Position numbers and translations under genes: made by a program | Part shown: positions 31,569 through 40,971 of the stretch, one piece after another | Layout of the letters: each line of letters begins with the position of its first letter | How positions within the stretch are numbered: the stretch's first letter is position 1 | DNA from: Rhodococcus sp. ARC_M6 | Lineage (GTDB): Bacteria; Actinomycetota; Actinomycetes; Mycobacteriales; Mycobacteriaceae | DNA: 64,000 nucleotides | NCBI RefSeq assembly: GCF_022810305.1 | Contig: NZ_JALGQH010000007.1 | Location: 62,001 to 126,000 of the forward strand | Reading direction: 5' to 3' | The notes under the pieces: model-generated | The model's input: only the letters and a program-made list of their open reading frames with translations | The model's database searches: none | What the model was told of the DNA's origin: nothing

Positions 31569-33557
31569 GTGATTACTTCAGTCCTAGTCGCCAACCGCGG
31601 CGAAATTGCACGCCGTGTCTTCGCTACCTGTCGCCGAAACGGAATCGGAACCGTTGCAGTCTTTTCCGACGCAGATGCCAACAGCCCGCACGTCGCCGAG
31701 GCGGATGTGGCTGTTCGTCTGCCGGGAAACACTCCCGCTGAGACGTATTTGCGGGGCGAGTTGATCATCGCTGCAGCGAAGGCCGCCGGGGCCGACGCCA
31801 TTCACCCTGGCTACGGATTCCTCTCCGAGAACGCGGAATTCGCCCGTGCCGTCATCGACGCCGGTCTGACCTGGATCGGTCCGCCCGTGAAATCCATCGA
31901 ACTGATGGGTTCCAAGGTCGAGTCCAAGAAGATCATGGACGCTGCCGGCGTTCCAGTGTTGGCGGAGCTCGATCCCACGGCTGTCACCGAAGCGCACCTC
32001 CCGGTTCTGATCAAGGCATCAGCCGGCGGCGGTGGACGCGGAATGCGCATTGTCCGTGAATTGTCCGCGCTCGAAGGAGAACTGGAGGCTGCACGCCGTG
32101 AGGCACTGTCAGCTTTCGGTGACCCGATGGTGTTCTGCGAGCGGTATCTCGAGACGGGCCGCCACATCGAAGTTCAGGTCATGGCGGACCGCGACGGCGG
32201 CGTCTGGGCAGTGGGGGAGCGTGAGTGCTCCATCCAGCGTCGACACCAGAAGGTTGTGGAAGAAGCGCCGTCACCGCTCGTGCAACGCATACCGGCCATG
32301 CGGGAGAAGCTTTTCGACGCGTCGCGTCTCGCGACGAATGCGATCGGGTACGAGGGAGCCGGCACGGTCGAATTCCTCGCCGACGAAAACGGAGAGTTTT
32401 TCTTCCTCGAGATGAATACTCGTCTGCAGGTGGAGCATCCCGTCACCGAGTGCACCACGGGACTCGATCTGGTGGAACTGCAGTTGCAGGTCGCTGCGGG
32501 TGAGGCCTTGCCCGATCAGCAGCCGGAGATTCGTGGACACTCCATCGAAGTGCGGCTGTACGCCGAGGATCCGGCGAAGGGCTGGCAGCCGCAGAGCGGA
32601 ACGGTGCATCACATCGAACTGCCCGGCGACACGGAAGAATTCAGTGTTCTGCGCGAGCAGGGTGTGCGCCTCGATTCCGGTGTAGTCGATGGGAGCGTTG
32701 TCGGCGTTCACTACGACCCGATGCTGGCCAAGGTCATTTCCTACGCACCGACCCGCACCGCGGCCGCGCGGTTGCTGGCATCGACCTTGGCTCGCACCAA
32801 GATTCACGGTCTCCGGACCAATCGCGACTTGCTCGTCAACGTCCTGCGACATCCGGCATTCATTGCCGGAGAGACCGATACGGCGTTCTTCGAGACCCAC
32901 GACCTTGCTGTGCTGTCCACACCGTTGGCCGACACCGATGTCGAGAAGCTCTCGGCACTGGCGGCGGCACTTGCGGATGCCGCTCACAACAGGGCGTCGG
33001 CGAAGGTCATCGGCCGCCTGCCCAGCGGCTGGCGCAACTTGCCTTCGCAACCTCAGAGCAAGAGCTACACCACCGCATCGGGCGAGTACGATGTCCGCTA
33101 TTTTCTCAGTCGCAGTGGCATTCTCAGTGCAGAGGGCTTCGGTGCAGTGAGTCTGGTATCCGCGAGCTCGGATCGGGTGGTCTTCGACCAGGGCGACATA
33201 CGACGTACTTTCGATGTCGCCGCCTACGGCAGTGAGGTCTTCGTAGACTCCTCACTCGGGCCCGTGTCGTTGGCAGTGACGCCGAGGTTCGTCGACCCCT
33301 CCACCGAGGTTGCGGCAGGATCCCTGCTCGCTCCGATGCCTGGCTCGGTAATCCGGATCGGAGCGGCCGAGGGCGATACGGTCACGGCCGGTCAGCCGAT
33401 TCTGTGGCTCGAAGCAATGAAGATGGAACATACGGTCACCGCGCCCACTGCTGGTGTTCTGGTTGAACTTCCGGTTGTTCTCGGTCAGCAGGTCGAGGTC
33501 GGATCGGTACTCGCACGTGTAGAAGTACCCGAAGCTACGGAAGAGGTCGAGTCATGA
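31569..33557 (+). CDS. accA2: Acyl-CoA carboxylase biotin carboxylase/BCCP (alpha) subunit, AccA2-like
   Basis: The GTG at 31569 is eight bases after the accD2 stop; the product has 662 residues. It reads biotin carboxylase N-domain (SVLVANRGEIARRVFATCRR), ATP-grasp (KASAGGGGRGMRIV), the EMNTRLQVEHPVTE motif and a C-terminal biotinyl domain. The biotinylation motif EAMKMEH places the modified lysine at residue 618. The stop overlaps the next acyl-CoA dehydrogenase. It loads CO2 on biotin for the partner subunit. Confidence 0.92.
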   Translation: MITSVLVANRGEIARRVFATCRRNGIGTVAVFSDADANSPHVAEADVAVRLPGNTPAETYLRGELIIAAAKAAGADAIHPGYGFLSENAEFARAVIDAGLTWIGPPVKSIELMGSKVESKKIMDAAGVPVLAELDPTAVTEAHLPVLIKASAGGGGRGMRIVRELSALEGELEAARREALSAFGDPMVFCERYLETGRHIEVQVMADRDGGVWAVGERECSIQRRHQKVVEEAPSPLVQRIPAMREKLFDASRLATNAIGYEGAGTVEFLADENGEFFFLEMNTRLQVEHPVTECTTGLDLVELQLQVAAGEALPDQQPEIRGHSIEVRLYAEDPAKGWQPQSGTVHHIELPGDTEEFSVLREQGVRLDSGVVDGSVVGVHYDPMLAKVISYAPTRTAAARLLASTLARTKIHGLRTNRDLLVNVLRHPAFIAGETDTAFFETHDLAVLSTPLADTDVEKLSALAAALADAAHNRASAKVIGRLPSGWRNLPSQPQSKSYTTASGEYDVRYFLSRSGILSAEGFGAVSLVSASSDRVVFDQGDIRRTFDVAAYGSEVFVDSSLGPVSLAVTPRFVDPSTEVAAGSLLAPMPGSVIRIGAAEGDTVTAGQPILWLEAMKMEHTVTAPTAGVLVELPVVLGQQVEVGSVLARVEVPEATEEVES

Positions 33558-34714
33558 GTTTCATCGAAACCGACGAGCAGAAGGAACTGCGGGCTTCTGT
33601 TGCCAAGTTGGGGGAGCGATTCAACTACGTCGACTACGTGCTGCCCAAGGCGCGTAAAGGCGAGCCGCTCACCGAATTGTGGAACGAGGCAGGCAAACTC
33701 GGATTTCTCGGCGTCAACCTTCCCGAGGAGTACGGCGGCGGCGGTGCCGGAATCTACGAATTGGCTTTGGTTCAGGAAGAAATGGCCGCTCACGGAGCGG
33801 GTCTGCTGCTAGTTGTTGTCTCGCCGGCCATTTGCGGAACCATCATCGGCAAATACGGCACCGCGGAGCAGAAGCAGACGTGGCTACCGGCTTTGGCCGA
33901 CGGCTCCAAGATCATGGCTTTCGGCATCACCGAAGCCGACGCCGGTTCCAACTCGCACCAGATCACGACCACTGCGCGTCGGGACGGCGCCGACTGGATT
34001 CTGCGTGGCAACAAGATCTTCATCTCGGGTGTCGACCAGGCCGATGCCGTGCTGATCGTCGCGCGCACCGAAGACTCCAAGACCGGCAAGCTCAAGCCTG
34101 CACTGTTCATCGTTCCCACCGATTCTCCGGGATTCGAGAAGACTGCGATGGAGATGGACATCATCGAACCGGATCACCAGTTCATGTTGTTCCTCGACGA
34201 CGTGCGCCTGCCTGCCGAGGCGCTGGTCGGTGAGGCCGATGCTGCGTTGATGCAGCTGTTTGCCGGCCTGAATCCCGAGCGCATTCTGGGTTCGGCGATG
34301 GCCATCGGCATGGGCCGCTACGCGCTGAACGCAGCGGTCAAGTATGCAAACGAGCGCAAAGTGTGGAAGACGCCGATCGGTGCACACCAGGGTATTTCGC
34401 ATCCACTCGCGCAGGTCAAGATCGAACTCGAGCTGGCGAAGTTGATGATGCAGAAGGCTGCATTCCTGTATGACAGCGGTGACGACTTCGGTGCCGCCGA
34501 GGCTGCCAACATGGCCAAGTATGCTGCGGCAGAAGCAAGTATCAAGGCGCTCGATCAGGCTATCCAAACTCACGGCGGTGCGGGCCTGACCAAGGAATAC
34601 GGTTTGGCCGCCATGCTCGGCGCGGCTCGGATCGCACGCGTTGCGCCGGTGAGCCGGGAGATGGTCCTCAACTTCGTCTCTCAGCATTCGCTGGGCCTGC
34701 CCCGGTCGTACTAG
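33554..34714 (+). CDS. fadE12: Acyl-CoA dehydrogenase (FadE12-like)
   Basis: The 386-residue protein overlaps accA2 by four bases. The family signatures GITEADAGSNSHQITTTA and IFISGVDQADAVLIV are visible. As in the first dehydrogenase, no C-terminal EGT catalytic motif is seen (RVAPVSREM). A helix G glutamate is present at residue 242 (NPERILGSAMA). The two dehydrogenases probably act at different steps of one branched acyl-CoA route. Confidence 0.87.
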   Translation: MSFIETDEQKELRASVAKLGERFNYVDYVLPKARKGEPLTELWNEAGKLGFLGVNLPEEYGGGGAGIYELALVQEEMAAHGAGLLLVVVSPAICGTIIGKYGTAEQKQTWLPALADGSKIMAFGITEADAGSNSHQITTTARRDGADWILRGNKIFISGVDQADAVLIVARTEDSKTGKLKPALFIVPTDSPGFEKTAMEMDIIEPDHQFMLFLDDVRLPAEALVGEADAALMQLFAGLNPERILGSAMAIGMGRYALNAAVKYANERKVWKTPIGAHQGISHPLAQVKIELELAKLMMQKAAFLYDSGDDFGAAEAANMAKYAAAEASIKALDQAIQTHGGAGLTKEYGLAAMLGAARIARVAPVSREMVLNFVSQHSLGLPRSY

Positions 34715-34727
34715 GGATGGTGCTTTC

Positions 34728-35507
34728 ATGACAAAGCCTTACGTTCGATACGAAGTATCAGGCGGAGCAGCTACGTTAACGCTCGACTCCCCGCACAACC
34801 GCAACGCCATCTCCACGCGGTTGGTCACGGAACTGCAGGCCGGTCTCAATGCTGCCGCGGAAGACCCCGCCGTCCGGGCAGTGGTGTTGACGCACAGTGG
34901 TGGAACCTTCTGCGCTGGTGCAGATCTCAGTGAGGCCTCGGGATCTGCGTCCTCGCCCGAAGAGTCGGTCAAGGAACGTGGCCGAGGAATGCTGATGCTG
35001 ATGCGCAGCATCCTCGAACTTCCCAAGCCGGTCATCGGACTGATCGGCGGCCATGTCCGCGCCGGCGGAATGGGCCTGATCGGTGCCTGCGACATCGTGG
35101 TTGCCGGGCCGGACAGCACCTTTGCGGTGACGGAATCGCGATTGGGGTTGGCGGCGTCGATCATCTCCGTCACCCTCTTGCCTCGACTCGATCAGCGCAG
35201 CGCGAGTAGATACCTGTTGACAGGCGAGAAGTTCGGACCCCGCGAAGCTGAAACTATCGGCCTCGTCACTATTGCCTCGCAGGATCCGGGGGACACCGTC
35301 GTAGAACTGCTCGAGTCGTTGCGTCACTGCTCACCGCAAGGATTGGCGGAATCCAAGTGGATTACGACGCGATCGATGCTGGCCGGATTCGACCGCGACG
35401 GCGAAGAAATGGTGGCTCAGTCGGCTCGGCTGTTTTCCTCCGACGAGGCACGTGAGGGCATGATGGCGTTCTTACAGAAACGTCCACCGGCGTGGGCGCA
35501 CGAGTAG
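34728..35507 (+). CDS. echA7: Enoyl-CoA hydratase (EchA7-like)
   Basis: The ATG at 34728 gives 259 residues of crotonase fold. The sequence LTHSGGTFCAGADLSEASG forms the CoA and oxyanion site, and the segment IGGHVRAGGMGLIGACDIVV follows. The position after fadE12 matches the mycobacterial locus. In an Atu/Liu-like pathway this would hydrate the carboxylated product (glutaconyl-CoA type). The substrate is inferred only from neighbours. Confidence 0.85.
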   Translation: MTKPYVRYEVSGGAATLTLDSPHNRNAISTRLVTELQAGLNAAAEDPAVRAVVLTHSGGTFCAGADLSEASGSASSPEESVKERGRGMLMLMRSILELPKPVIGLIGGHVRAGGMGLIGACDIVVAGPDSTFAVTESRLGLAASIISVTLLPRLDQRSASRYLLTGEKFGPREAETIGLVTIASQDPGDTVVELLESLRHCSPQGLAESKWITTRSMLAGFDRDGEEMVAQSARLFSSDEAREGMMAFLQKRPPAWAHE

Positions 35508-35542
35508 AAGTAGCTTCTTCGGAGAAAGGATGCGGTGGCGTG

Positions 35543-36172
35543 ATGACCCGAGAACCCAAGCAGGATCGCAGTCGGTTCACGCGCTCCCATCTGCTCGCAG
35601 TGACCGTCGATTGCCTGGCCGAACTCGGCTGGGGCGCAACGACGATGAGCGTCGTTGCGCAACGGGCCGGCGTGTCCCGTGGTGCCATGCAACACCACTT
35701 TCCCACGCGTGAGGACCTGATCACCGCAGCACTGGAAATGATGTTCGACGCTCGAATGGACCAGGCGCGCAAGGAATCTACCGATCTTCCGTCCGGTGCC
35801 GGCCGAACCGAGGCTGTCATCGTCAGGTTGGTCGAGTACTACACCGGTACGCTGTTCAAAGCCGCGCTGCAGGTATGGACAGCGGCCGCGTCGGACCCGG
35901 AGTTGAAAGCGCGGGTATTGCCGCTCGAGGAACGGTTCGGCCGCATCGCGCATCGCATGGCTGTGGCGAGTCTCGGTGTCGACGACTCGGATCCGACGAC
36001 GCACCGGCTCGTACAGGCAACTCTGGACCTCGCCCGAGGTATGGGATTGGCCGATGTGCTGACCGACGATTCGCGTCGACGCTCCGAGGTGGTGAAGGCG
36101 TGGGCGGCGCAACTCGACTCCACACTCGTCCCGGTGCCGCTGACCACGGACGTAGCGCCCGGAATCGGATAG
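35543..36172 (+). CDS. TetR family transcriptional regulator
   Basis: The ATG at 35543 (a GTG lies just before it) follows GGAGAAAGGA and gives 209 residues. The N-terminal helix-turn-helix is visible: LAELGWGATTMSVVAQRAGV then SRGAMQHHFPTREDLITAAL. The C-terminal ligand-binding part is less conserved. As the last gene of the catabolic operon it is the obvious candidate regulator of that operon. It may act at the inverted repeat at 26219-26269. Confidence 0.87.
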   Translation: MTREPKQDRSRFTRSHLLAVTVDCLAELGWGATTMSVVAQRAGVSRGAMQHHFPTREDLITAALEMMFDARMDQARKESTDLPSGAGRTEAVIVRLVEYYTGTLFKAALQVWTAAASDPELKARVLPLEERFGRIAHRMAVASLGVDDSDPTTHRLVQATLDLARGMGLADVLTDDSRRRSEVVKAWAAQLDSTLVPVPLTTDVAPGIG

Positions 36173-36190
36173 CGACGTACAGTCACCTCC

Positions 36191-36796
36191 ATGGTGACCC
36201 GCAAAGTGAGTCCGCGAGCGATGGTTACACGCACAGTGAGTTCGCGAGCGATCTTCCGGCCACGTGTGTTCGCGATCAGGTCTTCGGTGGTGATGTCAGC
36301 TGCAGTGCTTGCGCTCGTCAGTGGCTGTGGCACCGAAGGTAACTCGGACGAGTCGGCTGATGCCGGCTTTTCAGCCGTTCTGAGCCCCACAGATCCCGGC
36401 CCGATGTTCGCGCAGTGCGGATCGGTGACGGATGAAGAGGTAGTTGCAGCGTTCGGCGTCGGTGCGTTTACCGATGTCACGAGAAACGGTGTCGGTTGCG
36501 AGTGGACGGTTGCAGGTCCGCTGGGGCCGAGCGTCAGCTTCTCCTGGTACCGCGGCAGTCCCATCGGACGTGAGCGCGCCGGTTCCGATTTGATCGGGCG
36601 ACCCGCAGCCGACCTCGCTATCGACGGTCATCCGGGCTTCATCGCGTCGAGAGAAGGTGTTCTGTGTGAGTTGGGCATTTCCTTCGGCGGCGATTTTGTT
36701 CACTGGTCGGTCAACTACGGTCTCGGCTCACCTCCGACCGACCCGTGCACTGTCGGTCGAAACCTGATGGAACTCACCGTCTCGAGGGCGCAGTGA
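36191..36796 (+). CDS. DUF3558-type lipoprotein with duplicated N-terminal decapeptide
   Basis: The 201-residue frame opens with two imperfect copies of a ten-residue unit, MVTRKVSPRA and MVTRTVSSRA, encoded by a 30-base tandem duplication. A hydrophobic segment then ends in the lipobox LVSGC (about residue 46), so the mature protein is a lipoprotein. The remainder has the CGSVTDEEVVAAFGVG start and paired cysteines of DUF3558. The real start may be the second ATG at 36221. It overlaps the following DUF3558 gene. Confidence 0.78.
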   Translation: MVTRKVSPRAMVTRTVSSRAIFRPRVFAIRSSVVMSAAVLALVSGCGTEGNSDESADAGFSAVLSPTDPGPMFAQCGSVTDEEVVAAFGVGAFTDVTRNGVGCEWTVAGPLGPSVSFSWYRGSPIGRERAGSDLIGRPAADLAIDGHPGFIASREGVLCELGISFGGDFVHWSVNYGLGSPPTDPCTVGRNLMELTVSRAQ

Positions 36797-37320
36797 TGCG
36801 CGGGCGGGTAGCAGTGGCGTTGGCTGCTTCACTCGCACTGCTCACCGGTTGCGGTTCCGTGGTGACGGGGAAACCCCAAGCGGAAGGCGCCTACGGGGGG
36901 AGTGGGAGCCAGCAGTTCGCCGACATTCTGAAGGAGTGCGAAGCCGTCACGGACCCGCAGATTGCATCTGCAGTGGGGGCTGACGCCGTCGAGCGTGGTT
37001 TCTTCGGCGCCATCTGCCGTTGGGACGGAGTGAGCCCGGCCGGTCCGGTCAAGGTCACGTTCAACTGGTTCGAGACCGGAACCACCGATCACGAGCTGGC
37101 AGCCTTCGAGCACCTCGGATACGTGGTCGAGAAAATCAGCGTCAGGGGTAGCGCCGCATACCTCGTCAGACAGCCGGCCGACCCGCAGAGTTGTGGGCTG
37201 ACGGCCGGCGCCCCGGCAGGTGGGGTGTTCGGGTGGTGGGTCCGTGAGCCGGCGGGTGGAACCGACGCCTGTGCCGCCGCCACCAAACTTGGAGAATTGA
37301 CCCTCAACATCAGCATTTGA
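36796..37320 (+). CDS. DUF3558-type lipoprotein
   Basis: The ATG at 36796 overlaps the previous stop (a GTG three bases earlier is possible), giving 174 residues. The signal MRGRVAVALAASLALLTGC ends in a lipobox with the lipidated cysteine at residue 19. The domain pattern (ECEAVTDPQIASAVGA, then CRWDGVSPAG) resembles the preceding protein, so the pair looks like an old duplication. DUF3558 proteins are cell-envelope lipoproteins of actinobacteria with no defined role. Confidence 0.82.
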   Translation: MRGRVAVALAASLALLTGCGSVVTGKPQAEGAYGGSGSQQFADILKECEAVTDPQIASAVGADAVERGFFGAICRWDGVSPAGPVKVTFNWFETGTTDHELAAFEHLGYVVEKISVRGSAAYLVRQPADPQSCGLTAGAPAGGVFGWWVREPAGGTDACAAATKLGELTLNISI

Positions 37321-37685
37321 GTCGGCTGGCGGTCGCCGGCCTTGCTGTGAGTGCATTATCACTTCGGTCTCACTTTGACCACATAGCAAGCTGGCAGGTA
37401 TCGTTATGGGTCGTGTCCGGCATGCCCGGGCCGACCTGTGTGCCTAGCGAGGTATTGCCGTGCGCACGTTCGAGCAGTTTCTGCTTATGAACGAGCATCC
37501 GGCTGCCTGTGTGGGGGTATGCGACACGCCCGACCTCGGGTGCGGTGCAAAGCGCTTCGGCGCTGCGCAGCAGAATCAGAGGTGGGGTGAGGAGCAGCAG
37601 CTCTCTTGCTCCAACTGCTAGATCCCTAATTTCAGAACAGCCAAGGTTGCTTCGAGCAGTCTGTTCCGACGTAGAAAGCCGGTAA
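37321..37685 (+). promoter_or_regulatory. rpsL upstream region with promoter and leader
   Basis: This 365-base gap leads to the str operon. A good housekeeping promoter is visible: TTGACC at 37375-37380 and TATCGT at 37399-37404 with an 18-base spacer. The transcript would have a leader of about 270 bases, containing one small open frame reported separately. The rest shows no feature that I can name. Confidence 0.6.
37460..37621 (+). CDS. Possible small Cys-rich leader ORF upstream of rpsL
   Basis: A GTG at 37460 preceded by GCGAGGT opens a frame of 53 codons ending TAG, 64 bases before rpsL. The translation begins MRTFEQFLLMNEHPAACVGV and ends LSCSNC, with five cysteines in all. It lies wholly inside the predicted rpsL leader. 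It could be a regulatory upstream peptide, an unrecognised small protein, or chance. No family is recognised. Confidence 0.35.
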   Translation: MRTFEQFLLMNEHPAACVGVCDTPDLGCGAKRFGAAQQNQRWGEEQQLSCSNC

Positions 37686-38060
37686 ATGCCAACCATCAAC
37701 CAGCTGGTCCGCAAGGGTCGCCGCGACAAGACCCGCAAGGTCAAGACGGCAGCTCTTAAGGGCAGCCCGCAGCGTCGTGGCGTGTGCACTCGTGTGTACA
37801 CCACCACTCCCAAGAAGCCGAACTCCGCGCTCCGTAAGGTCGCTCGCGTTCGCCTGACGACTTCGGTCGAGGTCACCGCGTACATCCCCGGTGAAGGTCA
37901 CAACCTTCAGGAGCACTCCATGGTGCTCGTCCGTGGCGGTCGTGTGAAGGACCTCCCGGGTGTCCGTTACAAGATCATCCGCGGCTCCCTCGACACCCAG
38001 GGTGTCAAGGGTCGCAAGCAGGCACGCAGCCGCTACGGCGCCAAGAAGGAGAAGAGCTAA
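37686..38060 (+). CDS. rpsL: 30S ribosomal protein S12
   Basis: The 124-residue sequence is classic S12 ([41 protein letters not shown]). Lys43 and Lys88, whose changes give streptomycin resistance, are both the sensitive-type lysine. It lies in the decoding centre of the 30S subunit. It is the first gene of the str operon, and its stop overlaps the rpsG start. Confidence 0.98.
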   Translation: MPTINQLVRKGRRDKTRKVKTAALKGSPQRRGVCTRVYTTTPKKPNSALRKVARVRLTTSVEVTAYIPGEGHNLQEHSMVLVRGGRVKDLPGVRYKIIRGSLDTQGVKGRKQARSRYGAKKEKS

Positions 38061-38530
38061 TGCCACGTAAGGGCCCCGCTCCGAAGCGCCCCCTCATCAA
38101 CGACCCGGTTTACGGTTCCCCGTTGGTGACGCAGCTCGTCAACAAGATCCTGCTGGACGGCAAGAAGTCCACCGCAGAGCGCATCGTGTACCAGGCTCTC
38201 GAGCAGGCACGCGAGAAGACCGGCACCGATCCGGTCGTCACGCTCAAGCGCGCCCTGGACAACGTCAAGCCCGCACTCGAGGTTCGTAGCCGCCGCGTCG
38301 GTGGCGCTACCTACCAGGTGCCGGTCGAGGTTCGCCCCGGTCGTTCCACCACGCTGGCACTCCGCTGGCTCGTCACCTTCTCGCGTGCACGTCGTGAGAA
38401 GACCATGGTCGAGCGTCTCGCCAACGAGCTCCTCGATGCCAGCAATGGTCTCGGTGCAGCTGTGAAGCGTCGCGAAGACACTCACAAGATGGCCGAAGCC
38501 AACAAGGCATTCGCCCACTACCGCTGGTGA
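38060..38530 (+). CDS. rpsG: 30S ribosomal protein S7
   Basis: The 156-residue protein has the S7 signatures ([53 protein letters not shown]). It nucleates assembly of the 30S head by binding the 3' major domain of 16S rRNA. In other bacteria it is also the translational repressor of this operon. The ATG overlaps the rpsL stop. Confidence 0.98.
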   Translation: MPRKGPAPKRPLINDPVYGSPLVTQLVNKILLDGKKSTAERIVYQALEQAREKTGTDPVVTLKRALDNVKPALEVRSRRVGGATYQVPVEVRPGRSTTLALRWLVTFSRARREKTMVERLANELLDASNGLGAAVKRREDTHKMAEANKAFAHYRW

Positions 38531-38534
38531 TATA

Positions 38535-38574
38535 AGCGTCGGAGCAACTGCCATCGGGCGGGTGCTCCGACGCT
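38535..38574 (+). other. Hairpin between rpsG and fusA
   Basis: A perfect 12-base stem (38535-38546 with 38563-38574) closes a 16-base loop just after the rpsG stop. There is no T tract. It may reduce readthrough or mark a processing site, setting fusA expression apart from the S12 and S7 genes. Confidence 0.65.
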
Positions 38575-38735
38575 GTCGCCGTTGGCGACCTGATCACCTG
38601 TTACGGGTTTTCTCGAATACAGGTGGCCAGGTTCGCCTCGGCAGAGACATAATTGAAAGACCATGGCCCTGACGGTGGAACACACCGGAAACGGCCGACA
38701 CCCGAAAAACCAAGCAACGAGCGGGGAAGAAACCT

Positions 38736-40838
38736 GTGGCACAGGAAGTGCTGACTGACCTGAACAAGGTCCGCAACATCGGCATCATGGCGCACATCGA
38801 TGCCGGCAAAACCACCACCACCGAGCGCATCCTGTTCTACACCGGTGTCAATTACAAGATCGGTGAGACGCACGACGGTGCGTCGACGACGGACTGGATG
38901 GAGCAGGAGAAGGAACGCGGCATCACGATCACGTCTGCCGCCGTGACTTGCTTCTGGAACAACAACCAGATCAACATCATCGATACCCCCGGCCACGTCG
39001 ACTTCACGGTCGAGGTGGAGCGGTCGCTGCGCGTGCTCGACGGCGCAGTTGCTGTGTTCGACGGTAAAGAAGGTGTCGAGCCGCAGTCCGAGCAGGTTTG
39101 GCGTCAGGCTGCCAAGTACGACGTCCCGCGTATCTGCTTCGTCAACAAGATGGACAAGATGGGCGCGGATTTCTACTTCACCGTGCAGACCATCATTGAC
39201 CGTCTCGGCGCGAAGCCGCTCGTTCTCCAGCTGCCCATCGGCGCTGAGGACGACTTCGACGGCGTCGTCGACCTCGTCGAGATGCGTGCCATCACCTGGC
39301 GTGGCGTAGTTCCGACCGGTGCACTGCCGACCATCGAAGAGATCCCCGCGGACCTCGTCGAGAAGGCTGCAGAGTACCGCGAGAAGCTGCTCGAAACCGT
39401 TGCCGAGTCCGACGAAGCTCTCATGGAGAAGTACTTCGGCGGCGAAGAGCTCACGGTCGAGGAAATCAAGGGCGCCATCCGCAAGATGACGGTCGCTTCC
39501 GAGCTCTACCCGGTCATCTGTGGCTCCGCGTTCAAGAACAAGGGCGTTCAGCCCATGCTCGACGCTGTCATCGATTACCTCCCGAATCCGCTGGACATCG
39601 GCGAGGTTGTCGGCCACAAGTTGGGCGACGAAGAGGTCGAGGTCACTCGCAAGCCGAGCAAGGAAGAGCCGTTCTCGGCTCTCGCCTTCAAGATTGCGTC
39701 GCACCCGTTCTTCGGCAAGCTGACCTTCGTTCGCGTTTACTCCGGTCGTCTCGATCCGGGCCAGCAGGTCCTGAACGCGACCAAGGGTAAGAAGGAGCGC
39801 ATCGGAAAGCTCTTCCAGATGCACGCCAACAAGGAGAACCCCGTAGACGAGGCCGTCGCCGGCCACATCTACGCGATGATCGGTCTCAAGGACACCACCA
39901 CCGGTGACACCTTGTGCGACCAGGCCAACCCCATCGTCCTCGAGTCGATGTCGTTCCCGGCGCCGGTCATCCAGGTCTCCATCGAGCCCAAGACCAAGTC
40001 CGACCAGGAAAAGCTGGGCATCGCGATCCAGAAGCTCGCCGAAGAGGATCCGACCTTCTCGGTCGAACTCGACGACGAGACCGGTCAGACCGTCATCGGC
40101 GGCATGGGCGAGCTCCACCTCGACATCCTCGTCGACCGTATGCGTCGCGAGTTCAAGGTCGAGGCCAACGTGGGCAAGCCGCAGGTCGCCTACCGTGAGA
40201 CCATCACCAAGAAGGTCGAGAAGCACGACTACACCCACAAGAAGCAGACGGGTGGGTCGGGCCAGTTCGCTAAGGTCATCATCGCCCTGGAGCCTTTCGT
40301 GGGCGAAGACGGTGCTACCTACGCGTTCGAGAACAAGGTCTCCGGCGGACGTATCCCGCGCGAGTACATCCCCTCGGTGGATGCAGGCGCACAGGACGCG
40401 ATGCAGTACGGTGTTCTCGCCGGCTACCCGCTCGTGAACCTGAAGATGTCGCTGCTCGATGGTGCTTACCACGACGTCGACTCCTCGGAAATGGCGTTCA
40501 AGGTTGCCGGTTCGCAGGCACTGAAGGAAGCCGCCCGCAAGGCCGGCCCCGTCATTCTCGAGCCCCTCATGGCTGTCGAGGTCACAACGCCCGAGGAGTA
40601 CATGGGCGACGTGATCGGCGATATTAACTCCCGCCGTGGCCAGATTCAGGCCATGGAGGAACGCAGTGGTGCCCGTGTCGTGAAGGCGCTGGTTCCGCTC
40701 TCGGAGATGTTCGGCTACATCGGTGACCTGCGTTCCAGGACTCAGGGCCGTGCGAACTTCTCCATGGTGTTCGATTCCTACGCAGAGGTTCCCGCGAACG
40801 TCTCGAAGGAAATCATCGCCAAGGCGACGGGCGAGTAA
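38736..40838 (+). CDS. fusA: Elongation factor G
   Basis: The GTG at 38736 follows GGGGAAG and gives 700 residues. The GTPase motifs are intact ([50 protein letters not shown]). Domains II-V follow in normal order. EF-G drives translocation on the ribosome and, with RRF, subunit recycling. It is the third gene of the str operon. Confidence 0.98.
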   Translation: MAQEVLTDLNKVRNIGIMAHIDAGKTTTTERILFYTGVNYKIGETHDGASTTDWMEQEKERGITITSAAVTCFWNNNQINIIDTPGHVDFTVEVERSLRVLDGAVAVFDGKEGVEPQSEQVWRQAAKYDVPRICFVNKMDKMGADFYFTVQTIIDRLGAKPLVLQLPIGAEDDFDGVVDLVEMRAITWRGVVPTGALPTIEEIPADLVEKAAEYREKLLETVAESDEALMEKYFGGEELTVEEIKGAIRKMTVASELYPVICGSAFKNKGVQPMLDAVIDYLPNPLDIGEVVGHKLGDEEVEVTRKPSKEEPFSALAFKIASHPFFGKLTFVRVYSGRLDPGQQVLNATKGKKERIGKLFQMHANKENPVDEAVAGHIYAMIGLKDTTTGDTLCDQANPIVLESMSFPAPVIQVSIEPKTKSDQEKLGIAIQKLAEEDPTFSVELDDETGQTVIGGMGELHLDILVDRMRREFKVEANVGKPQVAYRETITKKVEKHDYTHKKQTGGSGQFAKVIIALEPFVGEDGATYAFENKVSGGRIPREYIPSVDAGAQDAMQYGVLAGYPLVNLKMSLLDGAYHDVDSSEMAFKVAGSQALKEAARKAGPVILEPLMAVEVTTPEEYMGDVIGDINSRRGQIQAMEERSGARVVKALVPLSEMFGYIGDLRSRTQGRANFSMVFDSYAEVPANVSKEIIAKATGE

Positions 40839-40971
40839 GTAGTAAGTACTGCGAGCTCCCCAGCCCGCGCCGGTAAGTAACCTCGGTTTCTTCCGGCACG
40901 AAGCACGACCAAGTAATAACCAACCGCACTGCTGCATACGGCAAGCAATTATCAGTCCAGGAGGACACAAA

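Noticed and set aside
37812-37949. Possible streptomycin-resistance changes in RpsL
   Set aside because: Lys43 and Lys88 are both present.
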